A stretch of DNA of 64,000 bases from Oligoflexia bacterium (GTDB lineage Bacteria > Bdellovibrionota_C > UBA2361 > JBGSMV01): NCBI GenBank assembly GCA_019694515.1, contig JAIBBU010000013.1, forward strand, positions 2,501-66,500, read 5' to 3'. The notes beneath the pieces are model-generated. The model worked only from the letters and a program-made list of their open reading frames with translations. It did no database searches and was not told where the DNA came from. Below are positions 1 to 7,418 of this stretch, piece by piece. Each line of letters starts with the position of its first letter. Position 1 is the stretch's first letter. Position numbers and translations under genes: made by a program.

Positions 1-489
1 CCCGAAGTATCCGATACCTGGATTCAGACCAAACTCATTACTACCTACGTTCTGAATAGACATCTCAATGTTTTTGATATTGATACGGATGTGCGAGACC
101 AGGTGGTGTATTTAAAAGGAACTGTAGAAACCCCCATAGAAAAGGATCTGGCCGAGCAAATTGCCCGTTCCGTTAACGGAGTAAAAAGCGTGCAAAACAA
201 CATCGTCGTTGATGCGGAAAAGGGAGCTATTGCAAGGCGCAGCCCACGCAGCAGCGATGATCGCACCTTTGGGCAAACCATTACTGATATGACTACGACG
301 GCCAGTATCAAGAGCAAATTTCTGGTGAACCAGAATGTGCATGGGTTGGAGATTAACGTTGATACCAAATCAGGAGTCGTTACCTTGCGGGGGAAGGTTC
401 CTAGCAGCGCAGAAAAAGAGCTGGCAGCCAAGATCGCCGAAAATACTGAAGGCGTTGAACGGGTTAACAATAATTTAACTATTGGATAA
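1..489 (+). CDS. BON-domain periplasmic protein, OsmY-like (5' end outside window)
   Basis: The reading frame is open from the first base, so the N-terminus lies upstream of the window. At least 162 residues are visible. They form two BON domains, one at about visible residues 5-70 and one at about 85-160. Each has the typical pattern of an amphipathic helix, a VxLxG strand (VVYLKGTV in the first, VVTLRGKV in the second), a helix and a GVxxVxNN strand. BON proteins such as OsmY bind phospholipid surfaces in the periplasm and are induced by osmotic or envelope stress. A GTG inside the frame at 91 is not a credible start because it would cut the first domain. The next genes are small envelope proteins, which fits a stress role. 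Family is certain, exact role inferred. Confidence 0.9.
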   Translation, partial: PEVSDTWIQTKLITTYVLNRHLNVFDIDTDVRDQVVYLKGTVETPIEKDLAEQIARSVNGVKSVQNNIVVDAEKGAIARRSPRSSDDRTFGQTITDMTTTASIKSKFLVNQNVHGLEINVDTKSGVVTLRGKVPSSAEKELAAKIAENTEGVERVNNNLTIG

Positions 490-502
490 AGGCTCAATTT
501 AT

Positions 503-530
503 AGGGCGGCGGCTCGCGGAGCGCCGCCCT
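503..530 (+). terminator. strong GC-rich hairpin after the BON gene
   Basis: A 9-bp perfect stem (AGGGCGGCG / CGCCGCCCT) is extended by an inner CTC/GAG helix over a 3-nt loop. It starts 13 nt after the stop codon. No U-tract follows, so it may be a terminator that needs help, or a 3' end stabiliser. Confidence 0.5.
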
Positions 531-559
531 GTCATCCGTGCATTACGTAAGGGAAATTT

Positions 560-799
560 ATGAATATTAAAATCAGCGCTTTTCTTCTTTTGATCTTCCT
601 ATTCCTTGGAGGTTGCTCCACCTGGGACAAATTAGATCGCACCGAACGCGGGGCAGTGATCGGTGGTGGCACAGGTGCTTTGGTAGGTGGTGCTGCCGGC
701 AGCACCACCGGGGCTGTGGTGGGTGGTGCGGCGGGAGCTTTAGCCGGCGGAGTGATCGGGCATGAGACTGAGGACCGAGATTATCGGCGCCGTCGTTAA
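560..799 (+). CDS. small glycine-zipper lipoprotein
   Basis: A 79-residue protein with a lipoprotein signal peptide: the hydrophobic stretch ends in a lipobox LGGC, with the modified Cys at residue 19. Residues 30-68 are a glycine zipper of repeated GxxxG steps (GGGTGALVGGAAG, then GAVVGGAAGALAGG). This kind of segment packs helices in the membrane and is found in SlyB/OsmB-type and OmpA-associated small lipoproteins. The C-terminus is charged (RDYRRRR). A lipid-anchored envelope protein is the safe call. OsmB-type proteins are osmotically induced, which agrees with the BON neighbour, but function here is inference. Confidence 0.85.
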   Translation: MNIKISAFLLLIFLFLGGCSTWDKLDRTERGAVIGGGTGALVGGAAGSTTGAVVGGAAGALAGGVIGHETEDRDYRRRR

Positions 800-822
800 A
801 TGTTTATTCAGGAGGGAGCGCT

Positions 823-1359
823 ATGAAACATTCGCTGATCTGTGCACTGGGATTGACGCTAATGTTAGGGCTAAACGGCTGCGGGGGTGATAGCAACGGC
901 GGCTCAGCTGATTCAACCGTGACCCGAATCGATGTGGAAACTCCGATTCTGAATGTCGGGCAGAGCACTGTTGTCAAAACCCGTTTTTCGTTTTCGGCAA
1001 ATGATGTTTTTGACGACGGAGAGATTGTGGCGGTGGTATTGCGGTTGCCGGCAGGCCTCGCATTTCGAGATAGTAGTGCGGAGTTGGATCTTGTTGGTGG
1101 GCCGGATGATCCAGTGGGTGCCTTATTGGCCAACTGTAATACCGGGGAGTCCTTTTTGGTGTTTAATTTAGATGCCAATGACCTGGTATTTGCACGAAAC
1201 CCCAACGGCAACGCGGATGCCGAATTAAAGCTCACGGCGGATGCGCTTGCAGCGACCCAGCCAGGAAGCGCAATATTGGCGAGAGCTGATGCCCTCGCGG
1301 CTTTTCAATGCGGTTTAGCCTTTGATGCCGAAGCGTCGGCTCCGGTCGAGGTTCGCTAG
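823..1359 (+). CDS. lipoprotein of unknown function
   Basis: A 178-residue predicted lipoprotein. The signal peptide ends in LNGC, with Cys at residue 20, followed by a Gly/Ser/Asp linker (GGDSNGGSADS) typical of surface or periplasmic lipoproteins. A strong RBS (AGGAGGGAG) sits just before the ATG. The mature part looks beta-rich: it contains TRIDVETPILNVGQST followed by alternating hydrophobic stretches, as in Ig-like or cohesin-like folds, and only two further Cys (near 106 and 167), which could form a disulfide. I do not recognise the family. Its last 45 bp overlap, tail to tail, the end of the convergent gene on the other strand. Confidence 0.75.
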   Translation: MKHSLICALGLTLMLGLNGCGGDSNGGSADSTVTRIDVETPILNVGQSTVVKTRFSFSANDVFDDGEIVAVVLRLPAGLAFRDSSAELDLVGGPDDPVGALLANCNTGESFLVFNLDANDLVFARNPNGNADAELKLTADALAATQPGSAILARADALAAFQCGLAFDAEASAPVEVR

Positions 1360-1782
1360 CTGATTTCCCGAATTCGGTTTGCTTCGTAGCGCGGCGACGG
1401 CTGATTGGATGGCCAGCCGCAGCGCTATTGAAGCGGCACCTTTTAAGCCGGCGCTAATGATTGAGTGGCGTGCGGTTGTTGTGCCGCCGTCAGAAGCTAC
1501 GCCCGCACCCGTACTGGACTTATGCATCCGCTTGCGAAGCAGGATCGTCAGAAGGGTTCCGCCAATAACGTAGGCCAAGGTTTTAGAGTCGAACCATTCG
1601 CGGGGGTCGAATTTTTTCTCAAATGCTCTAATTTCATCGTGCAGCGCATCTCCCAACCTGCGGGGTACCTCTTCTAGACTGCCGAGCAGTTTATCCACCT
1701 CAACGATGAGATTGGTTTTAGCAGCGTCAAGCTGTTCTCGTAGCTGTGGATTGCCGTTAAAGGCATCAAATTTGGTTGTCAT
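1315..1782 (-). CDS. hypothetical membrane-associated protein in the YqjK position
   Basis: A 155-residue protein whose start overlaps the stop of the upstream YqjE-like gene by 4 bp (ATGA), so the two are translationally coupled. Residues 10-65 are charged and helical (EEVPRRLGDALHDEIRAF). A single hydrophobic helix (YVIGGTLLTILL) is followed by RKRMHK, and a second mildly hydrophobic helix (SIALRLAIQSAVAAL) lies near the C-terminus. In enterobacteria the order is yqjD-yqjE-yqjK and this gene sits where yqjK would. Sequence resemblance to YqjK is too weak to name it. Probably an inner-membrane partner of the holin-superfamily protein. Confidence 0.7.
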   Translation of the reverse strand: MTTKFDAFNGNPQLREQLDAAKTNLIVEVDKLLGSLEEVPRRLGDALHDEIRAFEKKFDPREWFDSKTLAYVIGGTLLTILLRKRMHKSSTGAGVASDGGTTTARHSIISAGLKGAASIALRLAIQSAVAALRSKPNSGNQLANLDRSRRFGIKG

Positions 1783-2207
1783 TGGCGGTTTACCCGTAAC
1801 GTTCTCCAGAGCTGAATGATGCGGCCCTCCTGCAGCATAAGCCGTCGATTAGCCCAGATTCGCATGAAAAATGCCGCTGCAAAAAGCACAAACGCAGCCA
1901 CCGCGAACACTATAATCATAGGCACCTCAGGCCAGATCGTGACTCCCAAGAGCACGAACGTCACCAATAAAGCAAGCGCTCCAAGGAACATGAGTCCGGC
2001 AGCCGCTGCTGCTAACAGCACCGTTCTCACAAGCTGGGAGGACTCCCGTACGAGATGGGGAGCTAGAATCATGTATTCTGCGGCAAGAAATTCATTCAGA
2101 GCCGATCCGGCAACCTTGAACTGCTCGGCGGAGACTCCCCATTTTCCTAACTGCAAAATTTTGGGGGTATTGGTCCCGTTGACCCCCATTTGAGTAGCGT
2201 CATCCAT
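1779..2207 (-). CDS. YqjE-like inner-membrane protein (holin superfamily III)
   Basis: A 142-residue protein with two long adjacent transmembrane helices at about residues 62-90 and 95-117, the second followed by RIWANRR. This hairpin layout is that of the Phage_holin_3_6/YqjE family. Those proteins are not phage lysis proteins but small chromosomal membrane proteins found next to YqjD-type proteins. The N-terminal 55 residues are soluble. It is the first gene of a two-gene minus-strand unit and diverges from the YqjD-like gene, sharing its 155-bp promoter region, which holds a TGAC-N4-GTCA palindrome. Confidence 0.75.
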   Translation of the reverse strand: MDDATQMGVNGTNTPKILQLGKWGVSAEQFKVAGSALNEFLAAEYMILAPHLVRESSQLVRTVLLAAAAAGLMFLGALALLVTFVLLGVTIWPEVPMIIVFAVAAFVLFAAAFFMRIWANRRLMLQEGRIIQLWRTLRVNRQ

Positions 2208-2290
2208 AAGAAATGGCTTCCTTTAATAGCCCGCCATCTTGTCACGACGGCAATAGACCCGGCATGACAGCGCGCAGTCCGTACCATTGC

Positions 2291-2302
2291 TGACGGTGGT
2301 CA
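2291..2302. promoter_or_regulatory. TGAC-N4-GTCA palindrome, candidate Crp/Fnr-type operator
   Basis: TGAC-GGTG-GTCA lies between the divergent YqjE-like and YqjD-like genes. The core TGA-N6-TCA is the geometry bound by Crp/Fnr-family dimers. Its centre is 31 bp before a weak -10-like hexamer at 2325-2330, the spacing of a class II activator site (-41.5), which points towards the rightward gene. The regulator is inferred; see the hybrid response regulator at 3370-4521. Confidence 0.45.
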
Positions 2303-2362
2303 TAGAGCAATCTTAGCCTACGAGTTATGACTGTTAGGAACCTTAATCAAATAGGAGTGGAT

Positions 2363-2647
2363 ATGAAAAACGAAACGGTCGCGGAAGAGAACGGCTGGAG
2401 CAAGAAAGCGCTCAAGGCTGGGGAAGAACAGTTAGAAGCCGGAGGGCAGGCGATAAATAAGCTCGCTGATAAAGCTGTAAACTACGCCGATGAGCTCGGT
2501 TCTCGCGCCGCAAAAGTGGTGAAGGAGAATGGCTCTAAGCAGATTGAGCGCATGAGTTCTCATGTTAAGGATGAGCCCTTGCGATCGATGGCGATTGCAG
2601 CGGGAGCAGGTATCTTGCTGGGCATCTTCCTGCGTAAGATCGCTTAG
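2363..2647 (+). CDS. ElaB/YqjD/DUF883-type membrane-anchored protein
   Basis: 94 residues. I chose the ATG at 2363 because a good RBS (AGGAGT) ends 4 nt before it. An upstream start at 2327 would add 12 residues and has none. Residues 10-70 are a charged amphipathic helix (KKALKAGEEQLEAGG, AVNYADELGSRAAKVVKE). The C-terminus has the hallmark tail of the family: a proline-free hydrophobic helix (SMAIAAGAGILLGIFL) ending in RKIA. ElaB and YqjD are tail-anchored inner-membrane proteins that bind stationary-phase ribosomes and are under stress control in E. coli. Assignment rests on this architecture and on the YqjE-like neighbour. Confidence 0.8.
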   Translation: MKNETVAEENGWSKKALKAGEEQLEAGGQAINKLADKAVNYADELGSRAAKVVKENGSKQIERMSSHVKDEPLRSMAIAAGAGILLGIFLRKIA

Positions 2648-2702
2648 TAGTCAGGCACGCTGGGTTTTCGAAGCGTTCATCTTTAAACCGATAGGAATTA
2701 AT

Positions 2703-3038
2703 ATGCAGAGAGTACCGTTTTTAATTTGGCTATGCCTTCCATTGTTGACTGCCTGTCAGGGCTCTCATCAGGAGGTCGTCGAAGAGCGCAAGGAAGCCCA
2801 GCGTGAGATTTCACAGGCCCAGGATAAGGTGAATGAGGTGGAGCGAGAGGCGCTTGAAGATATTGCGGCAGCGGGCACCAAGGGGCCAGCAGCAGTCCAA
2901 CAAAAGAAAGTGGAAGCTACCAAGGAAATCGCCGAAGCTGAAAAGGAGCTCGACAACGAAAAGGTAGAGGCGACCAAGGAGATTACGGATGCTCAGCAAG
3001 ATGCCGGGGAAACGGCAGGGTCATACCGTCACGAGTAA
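2703..3038 (+). CDS. coiled-coil lipoprotein of unknown function
   Basis: 111 residues from the ATG at 2703, which has an AGGAA RBS. The signal peptide ends in LTAC (Cys 18). The mature protein is almost entirely charged and heptad-patterned. It contains an imperfect repeat of about 14 residues, KKVEATKEIAEAEKEL then EKVEATKEITDAQQD, so it should form a long helix or coiled coil anchored in a membrane by its lipid. It follows the YqjD-like gene by 55 bp and is probably co-transcribed. No enzymatic motif is visible. Lpp-like or YgdI-like spacer roles are possible but not shown. Confidence 0.75.
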   Translation: MQRVPFLIWLCLPLLTACQGSHQEVVEERKEAQREISQAQDKVNEVEREALEDIAAAGTKGPAAVQQKKVEATKEIAEAEKELDNEKVEATKEITDAQQDAGETAGSYRHE

Positions 3039-3060
3039 GTTGCGTGAGTTTTTGAATTTA

Positions 3061-3231
3061 CTATTTGACCGGGGGGCGTAATCGGGGGATTACGATCGAG
3101 GCCAGAAATAGAATTACAAATATAAAAAAGAGGATCTGCGCAAAACCGGCCGCCGTGCCGGCAACTCCCCCGAACCCCAAAACCCCTGAAACCAGCGCGA
3201 CAATTAAGAAGATCAATGCCCAACGTAACAT
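3061..3231 (-). CDS. DUF1328/YtjA-type small membrane protein
   Basis: A 56-residue gene, easily missed because it is so short. Reading the minus strand from the ATG at 3231 gives [16 protein letters not shown], then [16 protein letters not shown], then [15 protein letters not shown], and ends in PRLRPPVK. This matches the DUF1328 (YtjA) family along its whole length: two membrane helices separated by a GFGGVAG turn and a short basic tail. An AAAGGAGAG RBS lies about 10 nt upstream. These proteins are common in stress-induced gene groups of proteobacteria and have no known biochemical function. It lies downstream of the hybrid response regulator on the same strand. Confidence 0.93.
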   Translation of the reverse strand: MLRWALIFLIVALVSGVLGFGGVAGTAAGFAQILFFIFVILFLASIVIPRLRPPVK

Positions 3232-3308
3232 ACTATTCAACTCTCCTTTCCTGAGTTGTTTAAAAACTCTCAGCGTCTCGAGTTTCGCGAAGCGGCTCCC
3301 GTTGCGAT

Positions 3309-3322
3309 ATGACTCGGGTCAT
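3309..3322. promoter_or_regulatory. ATGAC-N4-GTCAT palindrome, candidate Crp/Fnr-type operator
   Basis: ATGAC-TCGG-GTCAT lies between the end of the response-regulator gene and the DUF1328 gene, 78 bp before the latter's start. It has the same TGA-N6-TCA core as the site at 2291. A second inverted repeat (GAGTT-N7-AACTC, 3253-3269) overlaps an AT-rich -10-like stretch, so the palindrome could be an upstream (class I) activator site for DUF1328. Confidence 0.45.
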
Positions 3323-3369
3323 GTAAATCAGCCCCCCCAGCAGGGGGGAGCACGCTCTTGTTGGGCTGA

Positions 3370-4521
3370 TTATTGCACCGCGAGAGCTTCCAATCCTTGC
3401 ATGTTGATGATCCTGATGCGCGCCGGCGTAGTTAAATCCAGGATTTCATCATCCTCTAGGGCGCGGGTGACCCGAATCGCAGTCTCCGCGGTGGTACCTA
3501 CTAGATCAGCTAGCTCTTGGCGAGTCATTTCAACTACATAACTCGTGCCTTCATCCTTGAGGAGACCAAAGTCCCGTACCACCGAAAGTAGTGCGGTGGC
3601 TATGCGGACCTCGACGCGCTCATGCGCTAGTAGTCTTGAAAGATCCTCCATGGCTCTCAATTTCTCCGCCATCGTGATCCCGAAATCCTCGTAAAGCTCC
3701 TTTCTTGTTTCGAGCATGCTTCGAACGGTCTTGGTATCGAGAGCAAGTGCGCTAGAAGCGCGCTGCGCTCGGATAGTAAAGGGTAGCGGAGCATCCTGGA
3801 GCGCCACGATCAGGGCGTAGATGTCGCCCGGAGGCAGCAAGCCTATCGCCAATTCTTTCCCGCTGGTCGAGCCTTTGACCAATACGAAACGCCCGCGGGC
3901 AGGGATAATGCATTCTGATGTATGATCGCCTTCGGAAGCCACTAAGGCTCCAGCATCATAGCTCTTGAAGACCGCTCCTTGAACCAGAGCCGTAAGTTCC
4001 GCCTCCGGCAGCGTCCTAAAGGGATCGACACGGTGAACAAATTCAGCCGGTGTTAGTTTGCCCTTGCCAAACTGCACCTCATCAAAGGCCTCGAATTTAG
4101 GCCGTCTAGCCTCCGTTTGACGCTCGATGCGGCTGTCGGTTGCCTCTTTATCGCTGGCTCGCCGATTCAGTGCAATCTGCAAGGCGGTTTGGAGATGTCG
4201 TTCATCGAAAGGTTTGAGAATATAGCCGTACGGCTTTGCGCACTTTGCGCGACCCAGTGTTGCCTCGTCAGAGTAGGCGGTTAGAAACACAATCGGCACC
4301 TCAAGTGTTTCCCAAATCTCTTGGGCGGCTGTAATGCCGTCCATTGCGCCCTTCAGAACAATATCCATCAGCACGATATCGGGCTTCTCCGATTTGGCGA
4401 GTCCGACGGCCTCCTCTCCGGTAGCGACACTGCCGACCACCTGATAGCCTAAATGCGTTAATGTATCTTCTACATCCAGCGCGGTAACAGCTTCATCTTC
4501 AACGATCATTACTCTATTCAT
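3370..4521 (-). CDS. hybrid response regulator: receiver + Crp/Fnr-type effector and HTH
   Basis: 383 residues from the ATG at 4521. That start follows a strong GGAGGAGG and overlaps the kinase stop by 8 bp. Residues 1-125 are a CheY-type receiver: acidic pocket E8-D9, phospho-acceptor D53 in VLMDIVL, and conserved TAYS and KPF. Residues about 150-275 are a cNMP-binding-like beta barrel, but the cAMP-contacting Gly-Glu and Arg-Ser/Thr cassette is not conserved, and the cysteines of an FNR iron-sulfur cluster are absent. Residues about 290-383 are a Crp winged helix (TRQELADLVGTTAETAIRV); the recognition helix keeps the Glu and Arg that read TGA half-sites. So phosphorylation probably replaces ligand binding as the switch. 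The receiver-Crp fusion is uncommon. It likely controls nearby stress genes. Confidence 0.88.
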   Translation of the reverse strand: MNRVMIVEDEAVTALDVEDTLTHLGYQVVGSVATGEEAVGLAKSEKPDIVLMDIVLKGAMDGITAAQEIWETLEVPIVFLTAYSDEATLGRAKCAKPYGYILKPFDERHLQTALQIALNRRASDKEATDSRIERQTEARRPKFEAFDEVQFGKGKLTPAEFVHRVDPFRTLPEAELTALVQGAVFKSYDAGALVASEGDHTSECIIPARGRFVLVKGSTSGKELAIGLLPPGDIYALIVALQDAPLPFTIRAQRASSALALDTKTVRSMLETRKELYEDFGITMAEKLRAMEDLSRLLAHERVEVRIATALLSVVRDFGLLKDEGTSYVVEMTRQELADLVGTTAETAIRVTRALEDDEILDLTTPARIRIINMQGLEALAVQ

Positions 4522-6802
4522 TGATGCGGACCTCCTCCAATTTGCGGGGTTTCTTGTATGCGAGAACAATTCGATAAGACACGCCAGTAGTGGTATCGAG
4601 ATCTACCGTTCCATCGAGCTGCTTGGCGAGCATGTCAATTAGGCGCAGCCCCAGCGATCTCGGCTTACTCTGGCGTGATTGAAAGCCGATACCGTCGTCC
4701 TTGATCACCAGCAAGATGCCCTCTGTTCCAATGTCCTCGATCGACAACGAAATCGTGCCGTGGCGGCCATCGGGGAATGCATGGTTTAGCGAGTTTGTGA
4801 CGATTTCATTAATCAGCATGCCGAAAGGGATCGCTCGTTCAAGATCCATCGTTACCCCCTGCGCATGCACGCTAGGCGTCACACGCTCGCTCATGCCGTG
4901 CGACCTCAGCAATTCTGCGCATAGGCGCTCGCAATATAACTGAAAGTCGACGTTCCCTAGATCTGTGCCGCGGTATAGAAGCTCATGCAACAGCGAGATT
5001 GACCGGATGCGGGACTGACTCTCATCGAAAACGTCAGCGCCGTTGCCGTTGGGCAGCTCGCGCGACTGCAGCTTAAGTACGCTGGAGATAACCTGAAGAT
5101 TATTCTTTACGCGGTGATGGATTTCGCGTAACAGGATCTCCTTCTCTTTAAGGGAGTGGCGAATGCGGTTTTCATCCTGTTTGGTGCGCAGTTGCAGCTC
5201 TTGGGCGTGGTTAACTAACCGCCGGACCATAAAAAAGATGCTGAGTGAACCCAAAAGCGCTAGCCCTACCGCGCCTAGAAAGAACTCTCCCAGCTGAAAA
5301 TTCACGGTTTGATACAGCCGCCGTGCGTTGGCAACGGCTACCACAAACGCACCGGTCTCGGGAATTCGCGCGTAGGCGACAAATGACGGTTTGGCGGCTG
5401 ATATGAGCGGCTTAATTATGCCCAAATCCTCGGTCTGTGCCCGTGTGCCGATTTTGTGAGCAACTTGGTTAGTCTGCGCCGACAAGAACAGAGTCAGGTC
5501 GCTCGATTCGCTGTCGACCTTAAAGAGATGCATGATCTCCCGCTCCGGAGTAGCAAAAAAAAGCTCAACACGATCTAGCTGCGGGGGAACGCGACGCAAA
5601 ACCGCCTTGGCCTTGTCCGTATTGGTAAGGAAGAAATCGGTTACTAATTTCTTGCTCTTCCCAGCGCGGTAGCTATGAATCATTAAGAAACGCGCAGTGC
5701 GGTTGACTTCTATAGGCCCCTCGATAGCAACTCCATCCTCTGGTGTGCGCCAGGTGTTGTAGTGTTCCGGTAAACCTTGACCAATCGTCACAACCGGATG
5801 GCCCTCTTCGTTCAGTCGCGCAAACCCTTCGATGCCTAAATTGAGTCGCAAGCTTTGCCACAACGGGTCAGGACTGCCGAGATCTCTCGAAATCGTTCGC
5901 CCTGAGAATGAGAGATAATTCCCAGCAAAGCGCGCATTAGCGCGCATCTCTTTGAAAAGATCGCCGATGGCTTCTGCTGAGTTCTGCGACAGATCCGCAA
6001 CTTTTTGATCGACGAGGGTCGTCATCTGCTGATAGAAAGGCAAAACCGCCAAGCAGGAAGTCACCAGAGCGATCACTAGAACTCCCAAGGTCGAATGCAG
6101 CGTAATCGAGCGCCAGATCTGCAGCGGATTGAAGCCAAAAGCTTCCTGATCCAGCCAGGAAATGGCCTCAACTCCGAGTCCCAGAATCACCACGGCACTC
6201 CCCGCCGAGAGCGACATGGGTGGGTTCTTGCCCCAGCCGTAGCCCGCTTCCACACCGGCGATATGTCCAAAGAAGGCTGCTCCGCCGATGCCTAACAGCA
6301 CCACCCCAAGGATGCCGATCAGCGGCGCCACCAGAGTGCGGTCTAACTTGGTATGTAGCAGCAGCGGAGAAAGCGCGGCCAAAAAACAGGCCAACGCAAA
6401 ATTGGGAGCCATTCGTCCCGGATTAGCGGAGCCCTCGGCAAACGGCGGAGCGCTAACTAAAAGCTCGTCGAGCTTTAGATCGGTTGCTAGAATGTATTCG
6501 AGTAGTGTGATTCCGGACAACAAGCCGACCGCGCACCCCAGCGGCAAGGCGAAGCGATGGAGCGGTCTCGTCAGATCGACCAGCATTACACCCAGCATGG
6601 CTAAACAGAGCGCCCCGTTAAATTGAATCGGGGCGATCTCCATACTGGCGTTCAGACTGATCGGAAAATCATAAGCACAGTGAGCAGCGGCCAATAATCC
6701 AAAAACGACGCAGCCGATGCCGCAGGCGGCGGCGATGCGATCAGTGCTCGGCATGGATTTTATAAATCCCCACCAACTCATCTTTAAAGAATCCTGACTC
6801 AC
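4514..6802 (-). CDS. membrane sensor histidine kinase, HisKA_2 family
   Basis: 762 residues. The N-terminal 240 residues contain about seven hydrophobic helices, a MASE-like membrane sensor region. Another helix at about 235-260 is followed by a periplasmic domain (about 260-515) resembling CHASE-type sensors, closed by a helix at about 520-540. The transmitter begins at about 555 with REIHHRVKNNLQVISS (H562/H563), the HisKA_2 signature. Then comes a HATPase with N-box INEIVTNSLNHAF and G-box DDGIGF. HisKA_2 kinases are typical of light, redox and general stress pathways in proteobacteria. It is co-transcribed with, and overlaps, the hybrid response regulator. The signal is unknown; the seven-helix region suggests a membrane or lipophilic cue. 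Confidence 0.9.
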   Translation of the reverse strand: MSQDSLKMSWWGFIKSMPSTDRIAAACGIGCVVFGLLAAAHCAYDFPISLNASMEIAPIQFNGALCLAMLGVMLVDLTRPLHRFALPLGCAVGLLSGITLLEYILATDLKLDELLVSAPPFAEGSANPGRMAPNFALACFLAALSPLLLHTKLDRTLVAPLIGILGVVLLGIGGAAFFGHIAGVEAGYGWGKNPPMSLSAGSAVVILGLGVEAISWLDQEAFGFNPLQIWRSITLHSTLGVLVIALVTSCLAVLPFYQQMTTLVDQKVADLSQNSAEAIGDLFKEMRANARFAGNYLSFSGRTISRDLGSPDPLWQSLRLNLGIEGFARLNEEGHPVVTIGQGLPEHYNTWRTPEDGVAIEGPIEVNRTARFLMIHSYRAGKSKKLVTDFFLTNTDKAKAVLRRVPPQLDRVELFFATPEREIMHLFKVDSESSDLTLFLSAQTNQVAHKIGTRAQTEDLGIIKPLISAAKPSFVAYARIPETGAFVVAVANARRLYQTVNFQLGEFFLGAVGLALLGSLSIFFMVRRLVNHAQELQLRTKQDENRIRHSLKEKEILLREIHHRVKNNLQVISSVLKLQSRELPNGNGADVFDESQSRIRSISLLHELLYRGTDLGNVDFQLYCERLCAELLRSHGMSERVTPSVHAQGVTMDLERAIPFGMLINEIVTNSLNHAFPDGRHGTISLSIEDIGTEGILLVIKDDGIGFQSRQSKPRSLGLRLIDMLAKQLDGTVDLDTTTGVSYRIVLAYKKPRKLEEVRINE

Positions 6803-6882
6803 CTAGCTTCTTTGTCCCTGTTTAACACGGTGTACCTTAGCAAAAATTGATCACAAATACTTGCCTAACTCGCTACCGTGCG

Positions 6883-7398
6883 ATGGTGGCTCATGAGCCA
6901 GATCATGCGAGCCCGGTGGTGCCGCGTGCTACTAAAGATGCCAAGATGCAACAGATCCGGCCTCCTACGCAGTTGCTAGCAGATCAAGCTGGAATCGACC
7001 CTCCAAGCAGCCTTTCGGCCCTAATCGAAACGCTAAAAGAATTGGGGTTTAAAAACACCTTGAAGGTACAAGCGGGGGAGCTCTTTTGCTCAGAATCTGA
7101 CGAAAAGTTTACGCCGCAGCGGACCGCAATACTAGGAATATATCGTTTTGAAGGGGCTTCCGATCCCCAGGATCTCTCGGTTGTTTATGCGGTTGAAACC
7201 GATAATGGTACTCGTGGCGTAATTCTTGACGCGTTCGGACCTAAGGCATCGCCGGAGGTCGGCGCTTTCATAGACCAGACAACAGATCGACGTCAAGCCT
7301 CAGAGATTGCCTCGGCCCTGCCGACTGATAGAACAGTAATTCTTTCTAGTGCACAGAAGGAAGGCGCTCTAAATTCCCCTAAGCCTCCTCAGAACTGA
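6883..7398 (+). CDS. small conserved protein of the family often labelled phosphoribosylpyrophosphate synthetase
   Basis: Up to 171 residues from the ATG at 6883. Another ATG at 6946 and a TTG at 6847 are possible, and no start has a clear RBS. The region from about ALIETLKELGF to RGVILDAFG (about 80 residues, containing YRFEG, DPQDLSVVYAVE and GVILDAFG) resembles a family of small proteins, common in Bacteroidetes, that databases label phosphoribosylpyrophosphate synthetase. No PRPP-synthetase active site is visible, so that name should not be trusted. The C-terminus is low-complexity. It diverges from the kinase gene, and a perfect 14-bp palindrome overlaps its upstream or early coding region. 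Confidence 0.65.
   Translation: MVAHEPDHASPVVPRATKDAKMQQIRPPTQLLADQAGIDPPSSLSALIETLKELGFKNTLKVQAGELFCSESDEKFTPQRTAILGIYRFEGASDPQDLSVVYAVETDNGTRGVILDAFGPKASPEVGAFIDQTTDRRQASEIASALPTDRTVILSSAQKEGALNSPKPPQN
6887..6900. promoter_or_regulatory. perfect 14-bp palindrome TGGCTCATGAGCCA
   Basis: Fully symmetric and about 85 bp upstream of the divergent kinase start. If the rightward gene starts at 6946 it is a promoter-region operator for both; if that gene starts at 6883 it is coding. No cognate regulator is known to me. Confidence 0.3.
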
Positions 7399-7401
7399 GC
7401 G

Positions 7402-7418
7402 CCGTCATGTAATGACGG
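7402..7418. promoter_or_regulatory. inverted repeat CCGTCAT-GTA-ATGACGG at a gene start
   Basis: Perfect 7-bp arms around GTA. The right arm contains the putative ATG of the 95-residue ORF that begins at 7412. It could be an RNA hairpin closing that start or a DNA operator. It begins just after the stop of the preceding gene. Confidence 0.3.

Noticed and set aside
1779..2207. Holin-like gene as a sign of a prophage
   Set aside because: The family is mostly chromosomal YqjE-type and no other phage gene is nearby.
3065..3541. 158-codon plus-strand frame
   Set aside because: Antisense to the DUF1328 gene and the response-regulator 3' end, both well supported.
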